Shown piece by piece: positions 36,109-44,184 of a stretch of 64,000 nucleotides of DNA. Origin of the DNA: CBDBZX01 sp965213645 (GTDB lineage: Bacteria > Deinococcota > Deinococci > Deinococcales > Trueperaceae); NCBI GenBank assembly GCA_965213645.1, contig CBDBZX010000004.1, forward strand, positions 124,001 through 188,000. Reading direction: 5' to 3'. Every line of letters begins with the position of its first letter. Position 1 is the first letter of the stretch. Made by a program: the position numbers and the translations under genes. Under the pieces are notes generated by a model, which worked only from the letters and a program-made list of their open reading frames with translations, searched no databases and had not been told where the DNA came from.

Positions 36109-37046
36109 TGAGTACGCTCCCAGTCAAGTGGATCGCCCCTACCGACATCTTCGTCGTATAGGTCAAGGCGTTTTAGAATACTGACTGTAACCAGGCGGCG
36201 GTAGCTCGTGTAGGTCAAGATGTGCGAAATCATGCCGCCATAGCTAAATGACTCCGGTGGTTTGCAAAGCATGTCCAAGAAGGCAGTGTCCCAAAGGTTT
36301 TCGCGTCGCACCCGCCTGACGAGGGGCAAGAATTCGCCATAAGTCGCCTCGGCACGTTTAGACATAGTTTGCACGCTCATGTCTAGTGGCTCGGGCATCT
36401 TCCGACCATGCACCGCTGCCATCCACACCTCAACTGTAAACACCGTTTTGTGGAGTAGTTCGCGCAAAGTCCTTTGCGCCTCTTCGAAAGGAAGAGGTTG
36501 TATAGGCTCTACAAGAGGTGCGTCGAGCTGTGTCTCAGTCAGCGCCTCAGCTTTAGCGAGTATTCGCCGCAGATGCCAGTAATCGTGTTCTAAAAGTCGC
36601 TCCGTTACGTCCACCGTTTCTCCTTGTGTTTGCGTCGAGTGAGGTTGCGTCAGCAAAGCTGCGCCGAGTACAGGATCATAGTGAATATCGTTTGGCGCGG
36701 CGAGGAACCAACTGATCCGGTCACTTTCGCGAAACGCTTTAGGCGAGGCAGCGTAAGCTTTCTTGAACGCCCTCGAGAAGCCCTCGTGAGACTCGAAATC
36801 AGCCTCGAACGCAATATGCGTCACGGAGTCCTGCGAGTGGAGGAGCCGATGACCTGCCCGCTCGAGCAAAAGCCGCCGCCTACACCTGCCGGGCGTTTCG
36901 CCAGTCGCAGCTTTGAAGACTCGCTGAAAGTGAAAGCGGCTATACTTAGAGGCGCGGGCGAGCCGCGTAACGTCTTTATGTCTATTCAGCTCCGCGCCGA
37001 TGAGCTTGGCAAACCTGTCTTTTTTCGAGGCTGGACGTGCGTTCAC
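36105..37046 (-). CDS. AraC-family HTH regulator fused to a DinB-like domain
   Basis: About 313 residues. Residues near 10-110 form an AraC-type double helix-turn-helix: LARASKYSRFHFQRVFKAAT with GETPGRCRRRLLLERA and SVTHIAFEADFESHEGFSRA with FKKAYAASPKAFR. The rest looks like a DinB/YfiT helical bundle (LLEHDYWHLRRILAKAEALT, then TLRELLHKTVFTVEVWMAAV and MISHILTYTSYRR), where His residues can bind metal. The frame opens at 37151, but a GTG at 37046 is chosen: the longer version would leave only 38 bp to the divergent glnS start and its extra residues are not family-like. Confidence 0.78.
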   Translation of the reverse strand: MNARPASKKDRFAKLIGAELNRHKDVTRLARASKYSRFHFQRVFKAATGETPGRCRRRLLLERAGHRLLHSQDSVTHIAFEADFESHEGFSRAFKKAYAASPKAFRESDRISWFLAAPNDIHYDPVLGAALLTQPHSTQTQGETVDVTERLLEHDYWHLRRILAKAEALTETQLDAPLVEPIQPLPFEEAQRTLRELLHKTVFTVEVWMAAVHGRKMPEPLDMSVQTMSKRAEATYGEFLPLVRRVRRENLWDTAFLDMLCKPPESFSYGGMISHILTYTSYRRLVTVSILKRLDLYDEDVGRGDPLDWERTQ

Positions 37047-37189
37047 CCCCAAAGCGTAGCAGAGGGGCTGCCCTTGCGCTTGACCAAAATTGCTGCGTTC
37101 GATGGGAGGGATTGGGGGCTCGAGGTCAAGACAGCCCAGCGACCACCACATTTACACCTCTCATCTCTTCGCAGTGGTAGCGTAAAAGC

Positions 37190-39520
37190 ATGAGTATAGA
37201 CGCTGCCACTGAATCTAAAGACGAGCGCACCGTCACCCCGAACTTCCTCACTGACATCATCGACGAAGATTTGGAGACGGGCAAAGTGCAAGAGGTCGTG
37301 ACGCGCTTTCCACCCGAGCCCAACGGCTACGCGCACTTGGGTCACGCCATTGCGAGCTTTATCAACTTCGGCGTCGCGGGCGACTACGGCGGGCGTTGTA
37401 ATTTGCGCTTTGACGACACGAACCCCGTATCAGAGCGCATGGAGTTCGCGCAAGCCTTGGAGCGTGACTTTCGCTGGTTGGGTTGGAATTGGGACGACAG
37501 GCTCTTTTTTGCCTCCGACTACTTCGAGCAGCTTTACGGCTTTGCGCTTCGGCTCATCGAAGAGGGCAAGGCGTATGTGGATAGCCTGTCCGAAGAGGAG
37601 ATTCAGGACTACCGGGGTACAGTGACGGAGGCGGGGCGAGAGAGCCCGTATCGGAACCGAGGGGTGGAGGAGAACTTAGACCTCTTCAAAGCGATGCGCC
37701 GAGGCGGCTTCCCCGAGGGCGCACACGTCTTGCGGGCAAAAATTGATATGGCGAACCCTAATATGAAGATGCGCGACCCACTGCTGTACCGCATTCGTCA
37801 TGAAAAGCACTACCGCACGGGGAACGCGTGGCCCATCTACCCGATGTACGACTTTCAGCACCCTCTATCGGACGCCATCGAAGGAGTGACGCACAGCCTC
37901 TGCTCGTTGGAATTCGTCGAGAACCGCGCCGTGTACGACTGGTTGATGGATCACCTCATCGGCACGCCGCGCCCTTATCAGCACGAGTTCGGGCGGCGCA
38001 GCATCGAATATACGGTGGTGAGTAAGCGCAAACTGGTGCAACTGATTCAAGAGGGGTTTGTCTCCGGTTGGGACGACCCGCGTATGCCGACTCTCGCAGG
38101 GCTCAGGCGGCGCGGCGTGAGGCCGGAGGCGATTCGGGAGTTTGCGTCCAGGGTCGGCATCTCCCGCACGAACCGCACGGTGGACATCGCGCTCTTGGAG
38201 TACGCCATTCGCGACGATCTGAACACCGAAGCGCCCCGTGTGATGGCGGTTTTAGACCCCATCAAAGTGACGCTGACGAATTATCCAGAGGGTGAAGAGG
38301 AATGGTTAGACGCTCCCTACTGGCCCCATGACGTACCCAAAGAGGGCTCACGCAAGGTTCCGTTTGCAAGAGACCTCTATATCGAACGCGAGGACTTCTT
38401 AGAGAATCCCCCCAAAGGTTTCCACCGCCTCTCCCCCGGTCAAGAGGTGCGGCTGCGCTACGCCTATGTGATTCGTTGCGATGAGGTCATCAAGGATGAC
38501 GCGGGCAACGTCACCGAGTTGCGCTGCTCGTATGACCCGGAGACGTTGGGGAGAAATCCGCAGGGGCGCAAGGTTAAAGGAACGGTGCATTGGGTTTCAG
38601 CGGAGCACGCTTTAGCGGCGGAGGTGCGCCTCTACGACAGGCTCTTTAGCGTGCCCAATCCCGAGAGTGAAGCGGGCGTGTTCACGGACTACCTCAACCC
38701 TAACTCGCTCACCCTTCAGACAGGTTTCGTCGAGCCGAGCATCGCGGATGACCTACCTGAAACGCGCTATCAGTTCGAGCGGCAGGGCTATTTCGTGCAG
38801 GACTCGGTGGATTCCAAAGTGAACAAGCTCGTCTTCAACCGCGTCGTGCCGCTACGTGATTCTTGGACGAAGCAGGAGCAGTCGCAAAGGCGCGAAGAGA
38901 AGCTCGAGAAACCCAAGCGCGTTCAAATCGCCTCCGCGCCGGGTGAGCCCAAAGACCTCACCAAAGACTTCTCACCGGAACAGCGCGACAAGTTGGCGTA
39001 CTACGTCAGCGAGCTTAGACTGAGCGAGGACGACGCGCAGATTTTGGCGGGCGATTTGGCGTTGGCAGCGTATTTCGAAAGAACCCTAGAGACGCACGAC
39101 AACCCGCAGAGTGTTGCTAACTGGCTGGTGAACGAACTCCTGCGCGAGCTTAAAGAGGTCTCTCTGGAGGACTTGCGCGTGACGCCGCCGCAACTCGCCT
39201 CGCTGGTGTCGTTGGTTGACGAAGCGACGATTTCCAAGCGAAGCGCCAAAGAGGTCTTTGAGACGATGCTGCGCACGGGGGAGAACCCTGTTGCAATTAT
39301 CCAACGGGAGGGGCTCGAGCAAGTCACCGACACAGGTGAGTTGGAGCCCATCGTGGACACCCTCATCGTCCAAAACCCCGATAAAGTGGAAGCGTATCGG
39401 GGCGGCAAAACCGGGCTTATGGGATTCTTCGTCGGACAAGTGATGCGCGAGACGAAGGGCACTGCCAATCCGCAACTCGTCCAGGACCTCTTGACGCGCA
39501 AGCTCGTAAAAAGAGATTGA
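37190..39520 (+). CDS. glnS: Glutaminyl-tRNA synthetase with C-terminal Yqey domain
   Basis: A 776-residue class I synthetase that charges tRNA-Gln directly. The HIGH motif is FPPEPNGYAHLGHA (HLGH), then LRFDDTNP, and the KMSKS counterpart is YTVVSKRKLVQLI. SGWDDPRMPTLAGLRRRGVR is diagnostic of GlnRS. The anticodon-binding beta-barrels follow to about residue 570. The final 180 residues (QRDKLAYYVSELRLSEDDAQ, then SVANWLVNELLRELKEV, and KTGLMGFFVGQVMRETKGTA with NPQLVQDLLTRKL) form a Yqey/GatB-tail domain. This fusion is established for Deinococcus radiodurans GlnRS, where the extra domain helps tRNA binding. Confidence 0.96.
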   Translation: MSIDAATESKDERTVTPNFLTDIIDEDLETGKVQEVVTRFPPEPNGYAHLGHAIASFINFGVAGDYGGRCNLRFDDTNPVSERMEFAQALERDFRWLGWNWDDRLFFASDYFEQLYGFALRLIEEGKAYVDSLSEEEIQDYRGTVTEAGRESPYRNRGVEENLDLFKAMRRGGFPEGAHVLRAKIDMANPNMKMRDPLLYRIRHEKHYRTGNAWPIYPMYDFQHPLSDAIEGVTHSLCSLEFVENRAVYDWLMDHLIGTPRPYQHEFGRRSIEYTVVSKRKLVQLIQEGFVSGWDDPRMPTLAGLRRRGVRPEAIREFASRVGISRTNRTVDIALLEYAIRDDLNTEAPRVMAVLDPIKVTLTNYPEGEEEWLDAPYWPHDVPKEGSRKVPFARDLYIEREDFLENPPKGFHRLSPGQEVRLRYAYVIRCDEVIKDDAGNVTELRCSYDPETLGRNPQGRKVKGTVHWVSAEHALAAEVRLYDRLFSVPNPESEAGVFTDYLNPNSLTLQTGFVEPSIADDLPETRYQFERQGYFVQDSVDSKVNKLVFNRVVPLRDSWTKQEQSQRREEKLEKPKRVQIASAPGEPKDLTKDFSPEQRDKLAYYVSELRLSEDDAQILAGDLALAAYFERTLETHDNPQSVANWLVNELLRELKEVSLEDLRVTPPQLASLVSLVDEATISKRSAKEVFETMLRTGENPVAIIQREGLEQVTDTGELEPIVDTLIVQNPDKVEAYRGGKTGLMGFFVGQVMRETKGTANPQLVQDLLTRKLVKRD

Positions 39521-39685
39521 AATCACATTTTGCCGATAACCTCACACCGTAGGAGCTAGATTACACGTCAGGGACGGTGTTAAGAAACTGTCAGGATGCG
39601 GTCAGAGGGTTTGTTACATTCTGTAGTAGATAGCGAGGACAAATCACATTTGAGTCCCGCTGCAAACTTTACAGGAGGTAACACC

Positions 39686-39874
39686 GTGCAAAAACTACAA
39701 ACGACCACCGACCACGTAACCCCGCTCAAGCCCACCGAAGTTTGGCAGCAAGACGCCCAAGACGCAGACTTCTGGCACGGACCTAACGGCATCATCGTCA
39801 ACACGGCGGCGCTTAAAGAACGCGAGTTCTACTTTGACGTTGTCTGCGTCGAGCAGCACAAATTAGCCTCGTAA
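39686..39874 (+). CDS. Small protein of unknown function with a very strong ribosome site
   Basis: A 62-residue soluble protein, MQKLQTTTDHVTPLKPTEVW to EQHKLAS. AGGAGGT at 39673-39679 before the GTG at 39686 is the best Shine-Dalgarno noticed in the window, suggesting high translation. The frame is open from 39596, but that stretch is unlikely to be coding. There is no signal peptide, helix or known motif; the middle (DADFWHGPNGIIVNTAALKE) is the most ordered-looking part. It has its own terminator and lies right next to an IS insertion. Confidence 0.6.
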   Translation: MQKLQTTTDHVTPLKPTEVWQQDAQDADFWHGPNGIIVNTAALKEREFYFDVVCVEQHKLAS

Positions 39875-39898
39875 ATTGACGCAACCATTCAACAGTTA

Positions 39899-39953
39899 GC
39901 AGGTCTCATGAAGCGAAACTCGCTACACTAAGACCTGCGATTTTTTATTTTTT
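39899..39953 (+). terminator. Rho-independent terminator of the small gene
   Basis: GCAGGTCT (39899-39906) pairs with AGACCTGC (39931-39938), with an inner AGCGAAACTCGCT hairpin at the tip, followed by TTTTTTATTTTTT. The adjacent IS4-family element begins about 12 bp after it. Confidence 0.88.
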
Positions 39954-39964
39954 GAGGTCTATTT

Positions 39965-41091
39965 CCTAAGTACACGACAAAAGCCTGAAAGCGCTGTGTA
40001 GGAGCTTAGGGTCAAGGGAGAGGTTGGTGATCGCTCTGCGGATAAAGTCAAGCCCGAGCCGGAAGACAGACCTTTCACGTCTACCGTGCGGCTTGATGCG
40101 AATAGGCTTGAGTCGGTGTTGCCAGTGACCGACTTTAAGCGCCCAGAGAAAGGCGAGACTAACCACAGCGACCAGGGCGCTGAGGCGCTCGGTGTCCTTG
40201 AGGTGGGTATCTTCGAGGTTGAAGCCGCTCGACTTGAGGGCTTTGAAAAGAGACTCTATCTGCCACCTGTGGGCGTAAGCGCTCAAGGCTTTTCTAGGAT
40301 TGCGGTTGGTCACAATGATGACGAGTTGCTGGTCACAGCTCCTAGTTGCAGCAACGGCAAGCTCACACCCACAAATCTTGTAGCGGTGGTGGAGGCTTCG
40401 CGTTTGCAAGGGTTCAAGCTGCCGAAAAAAGGCTGCGAGTTGAAACCAGTTGTCAGCTAGGCTGTTTTCTCGGATGCGAATGGCAAAGGGAATGTTTTGG
40501 TCTATCAGGAACCCAAACCAGTCTTGACCAATGAACTCCCTATCTGCAAGTAAGACCTCTATGCGCTCAGGTTTGATGACCTCCAAAACCTGTTCGAGCA
40601 ACTCAGTGCGCTCCAGTGTGTTCGAGTTGCCCTGTTTAGTCAGAAGAACGAACGCGAGGGGGATAGCGATACCTTCATCGACTAGAGCAATCATCAAAAT
40701 ATTGATGTTGAATACGCCAAACTTCCAGTTCGTTCTATCGACGCATAAGGTGTAACGCTGCTTGTCGAGAAGTTTGACTATGAAGCGCGTGAAGTGTGTC
40801 TCGTCAAGCTCCAGCTCAGCAAAGAACCGCTGCGCCCGTCTATACACAGAAGCCTCACATGCCCAGCTTTGCATAGTGCTGACCACGCGCTTGAGATTGA
40901 CCGTCCTCGCCTCGACAATACCCAGCATCAACATGCTCAGAAACGTGAGCCTCGACTTGTGCAAGTTGACACCTACTTCTTTCAACGCTTCGACTAATCC
41001 AGTATGCTTCATTTGAGTTCTCCTTCGTTTAGCTACGCACTAAACATTCTTCAGGGAGAACTCCTTTTTGTAAAATTGTCGTGTACTAAGG
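39965..41091 (-). mobile_element. Intact IS4-family insertion sequence
   Basis: The ends are CCTAAGTACACGACAA (39965-39980) and, inverted, CCTTAGTACACGACAA (41076-41091): a 16-bp terminal inverted repeat with one mismatch. The flanks are the direct repeat TCTATTT (39958-39964 and 41092-41098). Alternatively the duplication is the 11-bp AGGTCTATTTC (39955-39965 and 41089-41099) and the element is 39966-41088. One intact transposase gene fills it, and its stop codon is formed within the left terminal repeat. The clean ends suggest a recent insertion. No second copy lies in the window. Confidence 0.9.
39966..41012 (-). CDS. IS4-family transposase
   Basis: A 348-residue DDE transposase. The catalytic Asp residues are in TLCVDRTNWKFG (about residue 91) and VLLADREFIGQDW (about 158). 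The Glu lies in the IS4 family YREK signature YAHRWQIESLFKALKSSGFN (Y-x2-R-x3-E-x6-K, near residues 247-260). The N-terminal helical region (LSMLMLGIVEARTVNLKRV) is typical of this group. The frame is complete, so the element is probably active. The TAG stop lies in the inverted repeat. AGGAGAAC precedes the ATG at 41012. Confidence 0.93.
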   Translation of the reverse strand: MKHTGLVEALKEVGVNLHKSRLTFLSMLMLGIVEARTVNLKRVVSTMQSWACEASVYRRAQRFFAELELDETHFTRFIVKLLDKQRYTLCVDRTNWKFGVFNINILMIALVDEGIAIPLAFVLLTKQGNSNTLERTELLEQVLEVIKPERIEVLLADREFIGQDWFGFLIDQNIPFAIRIRENSLADNWFQLAAFFRQLEPLQTRSLHHRYKICGCELAVAATRSCDQQLVIIVTNRNPRKALSAYAHRWQIESLFKALKSSGFNLEDTHLKDTERLSALVAVVSLAFLWALKVGHWQHRLKPIRIKPHGRRERSVFRLGLDFIRRAITNLSLDPKLLHSAFRLLSCT

Positions 41092-41276
41092 TCTATTTCT
41101 TTGCTCAACCTTATTTTGTCAGCCTAGAAGATAATCGCTCCACAGTCGTTCACTTACGAAAGAGTGCGGCTCGAGCCTCTCAAATTCCAACGAACTACAG
41201 CGCACTCATCACACCTTTTTGGTACATCTCAGGATAGAGTTAGGTAGATATAGGAACCCGACTAAGGAGATATGTG

Positions 41277-42074
41277 ATGAACCTGGGTTACAGCCCCTCT
41301 ACCGCGTCCATTTTAGACTTGGAGGACGCCTTCAAACTCGCTCACGAGTTGGACTTTACCTTCGTCGAACTCGCCTGGGAAATCTTTGAAATTTTACCGG
41401 ACGCAGGTCTTTTGGAACGCACGAAAGAACTGAGTCAGGCGACGGGTGTCAGCGTCAGCGTTCACCTTCCTTTTGTAGACCTCAACCTCGCCTCGCTCGT
41501 ACCGAGTGCGCGTAAGAATGCGGTGGAACGGGTGCAGCGGGCGTTAGAAGGCGCAGCCGAACTCGGCGCAATCTGCGGCGTGCTTCACACGGGTCAAAAT
41601 ACGCTCTATCACCCTCTCGCTGTGAGCTACGCACAGAAGGCGTTAGCGAAGTCGTTCGCCGAGTTTAGCGAAGTCGTGCCCATTGCGGTTGAAAACTTGG
41701 CGCTCACTACCCAAGACCTCGTTCACGGACCCGAAGCGCTGCGCGACCTCACCGAGAGCACTGGGTTTCACAACTGCTTAGATTTCGGTCATGCTTATGT
41801 CGAAGCGGAGCGCACAGGTGAAAGGGAGCTTACGGAGCGCTATATCGACGTTTTAGGAGAGCGCATCATCCACCTGCATGTGCATAGTAACGACGGCTTG
41901 GCGGACCAACACCGTCCACTGAGTGAGGGACGTCTCCCCTATCACCGCTACGCGAACTTCTTGCGTGGTTTTACGGGTACGGTTTGTTTAGAGGTCACGG
42001 ACGGCGCAGAAGGGGTGAGGCGTAGCGCTCAACATCTGCGCACGCTCGTTTCGGGTTTGGCGCATACATCTTAA
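41277..42074 (+). CDS. Sugar phosphate isomerase/epimerase-like TIM-barrel protein
   Basis: A 265-residue protein of the xylose isomerase-like/AP endonuclease 2 TIM-barrel family. Visible motifs are FVELAWEIFEILPDAGLLER (strand 1 Glu), VSVHLPFVDLNLAS (strand 2 His), GVLHTGQNTLYHPLA, IAVENLAL (metal-binding Glu), CLDFGHAYVEAE (Asp/His) and IIHLHVHSNDGLADQHRPLS (His/Asp). These form the usual metal site. The substrate cannot be named. AAGGAG at 41264-41269 supports ATG at 41277 (a GTG directly precedes it). A Gfo/Idh/MocA oxidoreductase follows about 100 bp later, a frequent pairing in sugar or inositol metabolism. Confidence 0.85.
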   Translation: MNLGYSPSTASILDLEDAFKLAHELDFTFVELAWEIFEILPDAGLLERTKELSQATGVSVSVHLPFVDLNLASLVPSARKNAVERVQRALEGAAELGAICGVLHTGQNTLYHPLAVSYAQKALAKSFAEFSEVVPIAVENLALTTQDLVHGPEALRDLTESTGFHNCLDFGHAYVEAERTGERELTERYIDVLGERIIHLHVHSNDGLADQHRPLSEGRLPYHRYANFLRGFTGTVCLEVTDGAEGVRRSAQHLRTLVSGLAHTS

Positions 42075-42172
42075 TCTAAGAATTACGTCTTAGTCTACAA
42101 ATGAGGTACACTCAGCCACGTTGACCTTAAATCTATTCAGGCTGAATCTATCCAATCTGAGTGAGGTAAATT

Positions 42173-43165
42173 GTGGCTGAAACATTGCGCTGGGGCGTTT
42201 TGAGCACGGCGAATATCGGGGTCAAGTCGGTTATTCCGGCGCTGCAAGCGTCGTCTAACGGTGAGGTTGTTGCTATAGCGAGCCGCACCCAAGCTAGGGC
42301 TCGAGAAGCCGCCGATAAACTCGGCATCAAGGACGCTTACGGGTCGTATGAGGAGATATTAGCGTCTGACATAGACGCTGTTTATAACCCTCTTCCCAAC
42401 AGCTTGCATAAAGCGTGGACCATCAAAGCGCTTAGAGCGGGCAAGCACGTCCTCTGCGAAAAGCCTTTAGGTGTGAGCGCCGACGAGTGCGACGAGATGG
42501 CGGCAGTTGCCGAAAAGAATAATGTCTTGCTGATGGAAGCCTTTATGTACCGTTTCCACCCGCGCTTCACCAAGCTCACCGAGTTGCTAGAGGAAAATAC
42601 GATTGGCGAGCTTAAACTGATTCGCAGCACCTTCAGCTTCAAATTAAACCGTGAGGACGACATCCGCTTTCAAAAAGACCTGGGCGGCGGCGCACTCTAT
42701 GATGTGGGCTGCTACTGCGTCAACGTGAGCCGGACGCTAACGGGCGAAGAACCTTTGAGCGTGCAAGCTTATGCGAGTTGGTCAGAGACGGAGTCAGAAG
42801 GTGGTGTGGATGAGGTTTTAGTAGGGATGTTGCGCTTTCCAAGTGGTGTTTTGGCGCAGATTGACTGCGCTCTGGCGCTGGAGCGCCGCGAGTCTTTAGA
42901 GATTGTGGGGACAGAGGGGCGGCTCGAGCTACCCGACGCCTTCACCTCAAAACAAAAAGAGGCGCTTATTGTCGAAAAACATCAAGGTCAAGAGGACAAA
43001 ACGCACCGCATTCCGGGCGAAGACCCTTATAAAAAGATGACTGAGCACTTCGCCGCGTGCGTGTTAGAGGACAAGCCGCTCCGCTATCTGCCAAGTGAAG
43101 CCGCTGCCAACTTGCGAACTATCGAAGCACTGCTCCGCTCGGCACGCAAAAGTAGCCCTACTTAG
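42173..43165 (+). CDS. Gfo/Idh/MocA family oxidoreductase
   Basis: A 330-residue NAD(P)-dependent oxidoreductase. The Rossmann domain (LRWGVLSTANIGVKSVIPAL, then ASRTQARAREAADKLGI, DIDAVYNPLPNSLHKAWTIK) has the conserved AGKHVLCEKPLGVSADEC with catalytic Lys in EKP. The C-terminal part has MEAFMYRFHPRF, LGGGALYDVGCYCVNVSRTL and the closing PSEAAANLRTIEALLRSA. The subgroup resembles glucose-fructose oxidoreductase/dihydrodiol dehydrogenase-like enzymes that act on sugars. GAGGT precedes the GTG start. Confidence 0.9.
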   Translation: MAETLRWGVLSTANIGVKSVIPALQASSNGEVVAIASRTQARAREAADKLGIKDAYGSYEEILASDIDAVYNPLPNSLHKAWTIKALRAGKHVLCEKPLGVSADECDEMAAVAEKNNVLLMEAFMYRFHPRFTKLTELLEENTIGELKLIRSTFSFKLNREDDIRFQKDLGGGALYDVGCYCVNVSRTLTGEEPLSVQAYASWSETESEGGVDEVLVGMLRFPSGVLAQIDCALALERRESLEIVGTEGRLELPDAFTSKQKEALIVEKHQGQEDKTHRIPGEDPYKKMTEHFAACVLEDKPLRYLPSEAAANLRTIEALLRSARKSSPT

Positions 43166-43174
43166 CGACTTGAC

Positions 43175-43354
43175 TTAGCGCATCATCGTAATCGCAATGA
43201 TGCCTAAAAGCGCCGCCCAGCCTGCCCACTGCGCGTTCTGTTGCAACTTGGGGTAGCGCTCGTACAGGGCGGGCACAAAGCGAAACGCGATGGTGATAAG
43301 CCAGACGATGAGGAGTGCAAGGTAAGCGTAGCCTTGCCAAGCTTGTTCAAACAT
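43175..43354 (-). CDS. Small two-helix membrane protein
   Basis: A 59-residue frame, below the usual size cut-off but very gene-like. It reads MFEQAWQGYAYLALLIVWLI, a first hydrophobic helix with TIAFRFVP, then a polar loop (ALYERYPKLQQNAQWAG) and a second helix ending GIIAITMMR. Codon use is like the neighbouring genes. No strong Shine-Dalgarno and no known family. It converges on the oxidoreductase, 9 bp from its stop. Confidence 0.6.
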   Translation of the reverse strand: MFEQAWQGYAYLALLIVWLITIAFRFVPALYERYPKLQQNAQWAGWAALLGIIAITMMR

Positions 43355-43455
43355 AGTTCAGTCTACCTGATAATGATTGATGAAACGTCTAGCGGAGGTA
43401 GCCTTTTCGGGCTCGAGCCCGAAAGCCAATGTTCACCCCGTATATTATCTGTGCA

Positions 43456-43878
43456 TCACCCGCGCGTCTCACTATATTCACTACGCATCTGAGCCCCTAG
43501 CACGCCGCGCACCACTTCAATCAGTCTATCCACATCGTCTTTGAGCACAAAATCCAGCGCACCCGAGGCGAGCGCTTCGGTTCGGTAGAAGGGTTCATCG
43601 CTGGCGCTAATGATAACGCAGCGCAGTTCAGGCCGCGTCTCCCTAAGCTGGCTGACTAAAGCGGTGCCGCTCTCACCCGGCAACAAGAGGTCGCTCAGCA
43701 CCAGATCAGGCGTGAGCGTGGAGAGTTGCTCCAGGGCCTCTTCCACTGAGGTCGCCACACCAATCACGCTGAGGTCTATCTCGTCCTCTAAGACGCGGCA
43801 CAAGACGCGGCGCATCAGCGGGTGGTCTTCGACGAGAAACAAGGAAGGCGTGTTGGCGGTGGACCTCATTATTCCCAT
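43456..43878 (-). CDS. Single-domain response regulator
   Basis: A 140-residue receiver domain without an output domain. It shows SLFLVEDHPLMRRVL (acidic pocket Glu/Asp), PDLVLSDLLLPGESGTALVS with the phospho-accepting Asp in SDLLLPG, VIISASDEPF and GALDFVLKDD with the conserved Lys. Stand-alone receivers act through protein contacts or in phosphorelays. No histidine kinase gene is adjacent. The ATG at 43878 is used; another in-frame ATG lies at 43869. Confidence 0.87.
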   Translation of the reverse strand: MGIMRSTANTPSLFLVEDHPLMRRVLCRVLEDEIDLSVIGVATSVEEALEQLSTLTPDLVLSDLLLPGESGTALVSQLRETRPELRCVIISASDEPFYRTEALASGALDFVLKDDVDRLIEVVRGVLGAQMRSEYSETRG

Positions 43879-43940
43879 AGGCTAAAGGTCCTGAGCGCGT
43901 CATGATAGGGCTTGCTGTACTCTACTTTTGGCGGTATACC

Positions 43941-43967
43941 ACGTTTTGTGTATGGCGTTGCACAAAA
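43941..43967. repeat. Hairpin in the 43879-44184 gap
   Basis: GTTTTGTG (about 43941-43948) pairs with CACAAAAC (about 43960-43967); a third CACAAAAC copy lies about 40 bp downstream. The rest of the 300-bp gap contains no convincing gene, only a chance-looking 62-codon frame. Confidence 0.4.
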
Positions 43968-44184
43968 CCCGTAAGAAAGGCAAGCGAAGGTCCGCAACCA
44001 CACAAAACGGGACACCTTCGATTTTGGGGTTTTCAATGTGGACATGGGGTTTTACTTCCGCCCTTAACTGGCTGAGTTCACCACGCTTTGGTATTCTTCC
44101 GGTGGCCCAGTGTTGAGGTAATCAGGCGACTATGCGGCAGGGCGTGGCCCGGAATAGGGATAACAAAGAGGTGATGAAACACTC

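Noticed and set aside
37047..37151. Upstream extension of the AraC-DinB regulator
   Set aside because: It would leave only 38 bp to the divergent glnS start and adds 35 residues that do not resemble the family.
43928..44116. 62-codon plus-strand frame in the gap before the second oxidoreductase
   Set aside because: No ribosome site, no motif, and gene-unlike composition. I could not identify it as a remnant of any known element.
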